Origin: Beijerinckia mobilis
GTDB lineage: Bacteria > Pseudomonadota > Alphaproteobacteria > Rhizobiales > Beijerinckiaceae
Direction of reading: 5' to 3'
DNA length: 35,305 bases
NCBI RefSeq assembly: GCF_000745425.1
Contig: NZ_JQJH01000028.1
Span: 1-35,305 of the forward strand
Position 1 is the stretch's first letter; every line of letters begins with the position of its first letter. Shown here one piece after another: positions 34,888-35,305 of the stretch. The notes beneath the pieces were generated by a model. It saw nothing but the letters and a program-made list of their open reading frames with translations, had not been told where the DNA came from and did not search any database. The position numbers and the translations under genes are program-made.

Positions 34888-35305
<418 letters not shown>

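Overview
The window reads as a chromosomal segment of an alphaproteobacterium of the order Hyphomicrobiales (Rhizobiales). Family-level placement near Beijerinckiaceae is only my impression. The pointers are an NDUFA12-type accessory subunit of complex I, a long B12-dependent ribonucleotide reductase, an exo-type cobT, a PleC/PdhS-type sensor kinase, a DUF2155 protein next to aat, and many GTG/TTG starts in moderately GC-rich DNA. Most genes are housekeeping or common accessory genes. I see no CRISPR array, rRNA, tRNA, prophage or recognisable defence island.

Layout. 1-297: the 5' end of an IS5-family insertion sequence running off the left edge on the minus strand. 524-2896: a membrane-bound PAS-PAS-HisKA-HATPase kinase. 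3377-4159 (-): 3-hydroxybutyrate dehydrogenase. 4912-5985: cobT. 6076-6900 (-): a uracil-DNA glycosylase-like protein that lacks part of the Fe-S ligand set. 6976-7605 (-): a TetR regulator with a strong palindromic operator just upstream, facing a three-part drug efflux set (HlyD/EmrA-like, EmrB-like MFS, NodT-type outer-membrane lipoprotein) at 8280-12998. 13049-14050 (-): Sua5/TsaC-type tRNA modification enzyme. 14212-14970: SRAP/YedK protein. 15267-16574: an Nramp-family transporter with altered metal-site motifs. 16677-17057 (-): Pro-1 tautomerase. 17172-18596 (-): FAD-linked 2-hydroxyacid dehydrogenase. 18632-21234 (-): a glycosyltransferase and a flippase-like membrane protein, followed by about 1 kb holding a decayed gene. 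22327-22989: an orphan phosphoribosyltransferase-fold protein. 23122-25422: small hypotheticals and ubiG. 25619-26494: DUF72 protein. 26626-30336 (-): nrdJ. 30552-31710 (-): lrgAB. 31891-34446: NDUFA12-like, DUF2155, aat (-) and a small conserved protein. 34888 to the right edge: tuf, cut by the window.

Links between genes. CobT completes the lower ligand of cobalamin, and NrdJ needs adenosylcobalamin, so the window carries both a maker and a user of B12, though they are far apart. UbiG and the NDUFA12-like protein both serve the respiratory chain. The TetR-operator-efflux block is the clearest regulatory unit. The GT4/flippase pair suggests surface polysaccharide synthesis and sits beside degraded DNA.

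The most interesting non-coding signals are a dispersed hairpin repeat shared by 11062-11093 and 34679-34711; a promoter-hairpin-terminator string at 34593-34767 that could be a small RNA or a tuf leader; and two mutually exclusive stems at 25450-25492. I did not find a clearly new multi-gene system. The best candidates for new biology are the atypical glycosylase, the atypical Nramp transporter, the orphan PRTase protein and the repeat-linked RNA.
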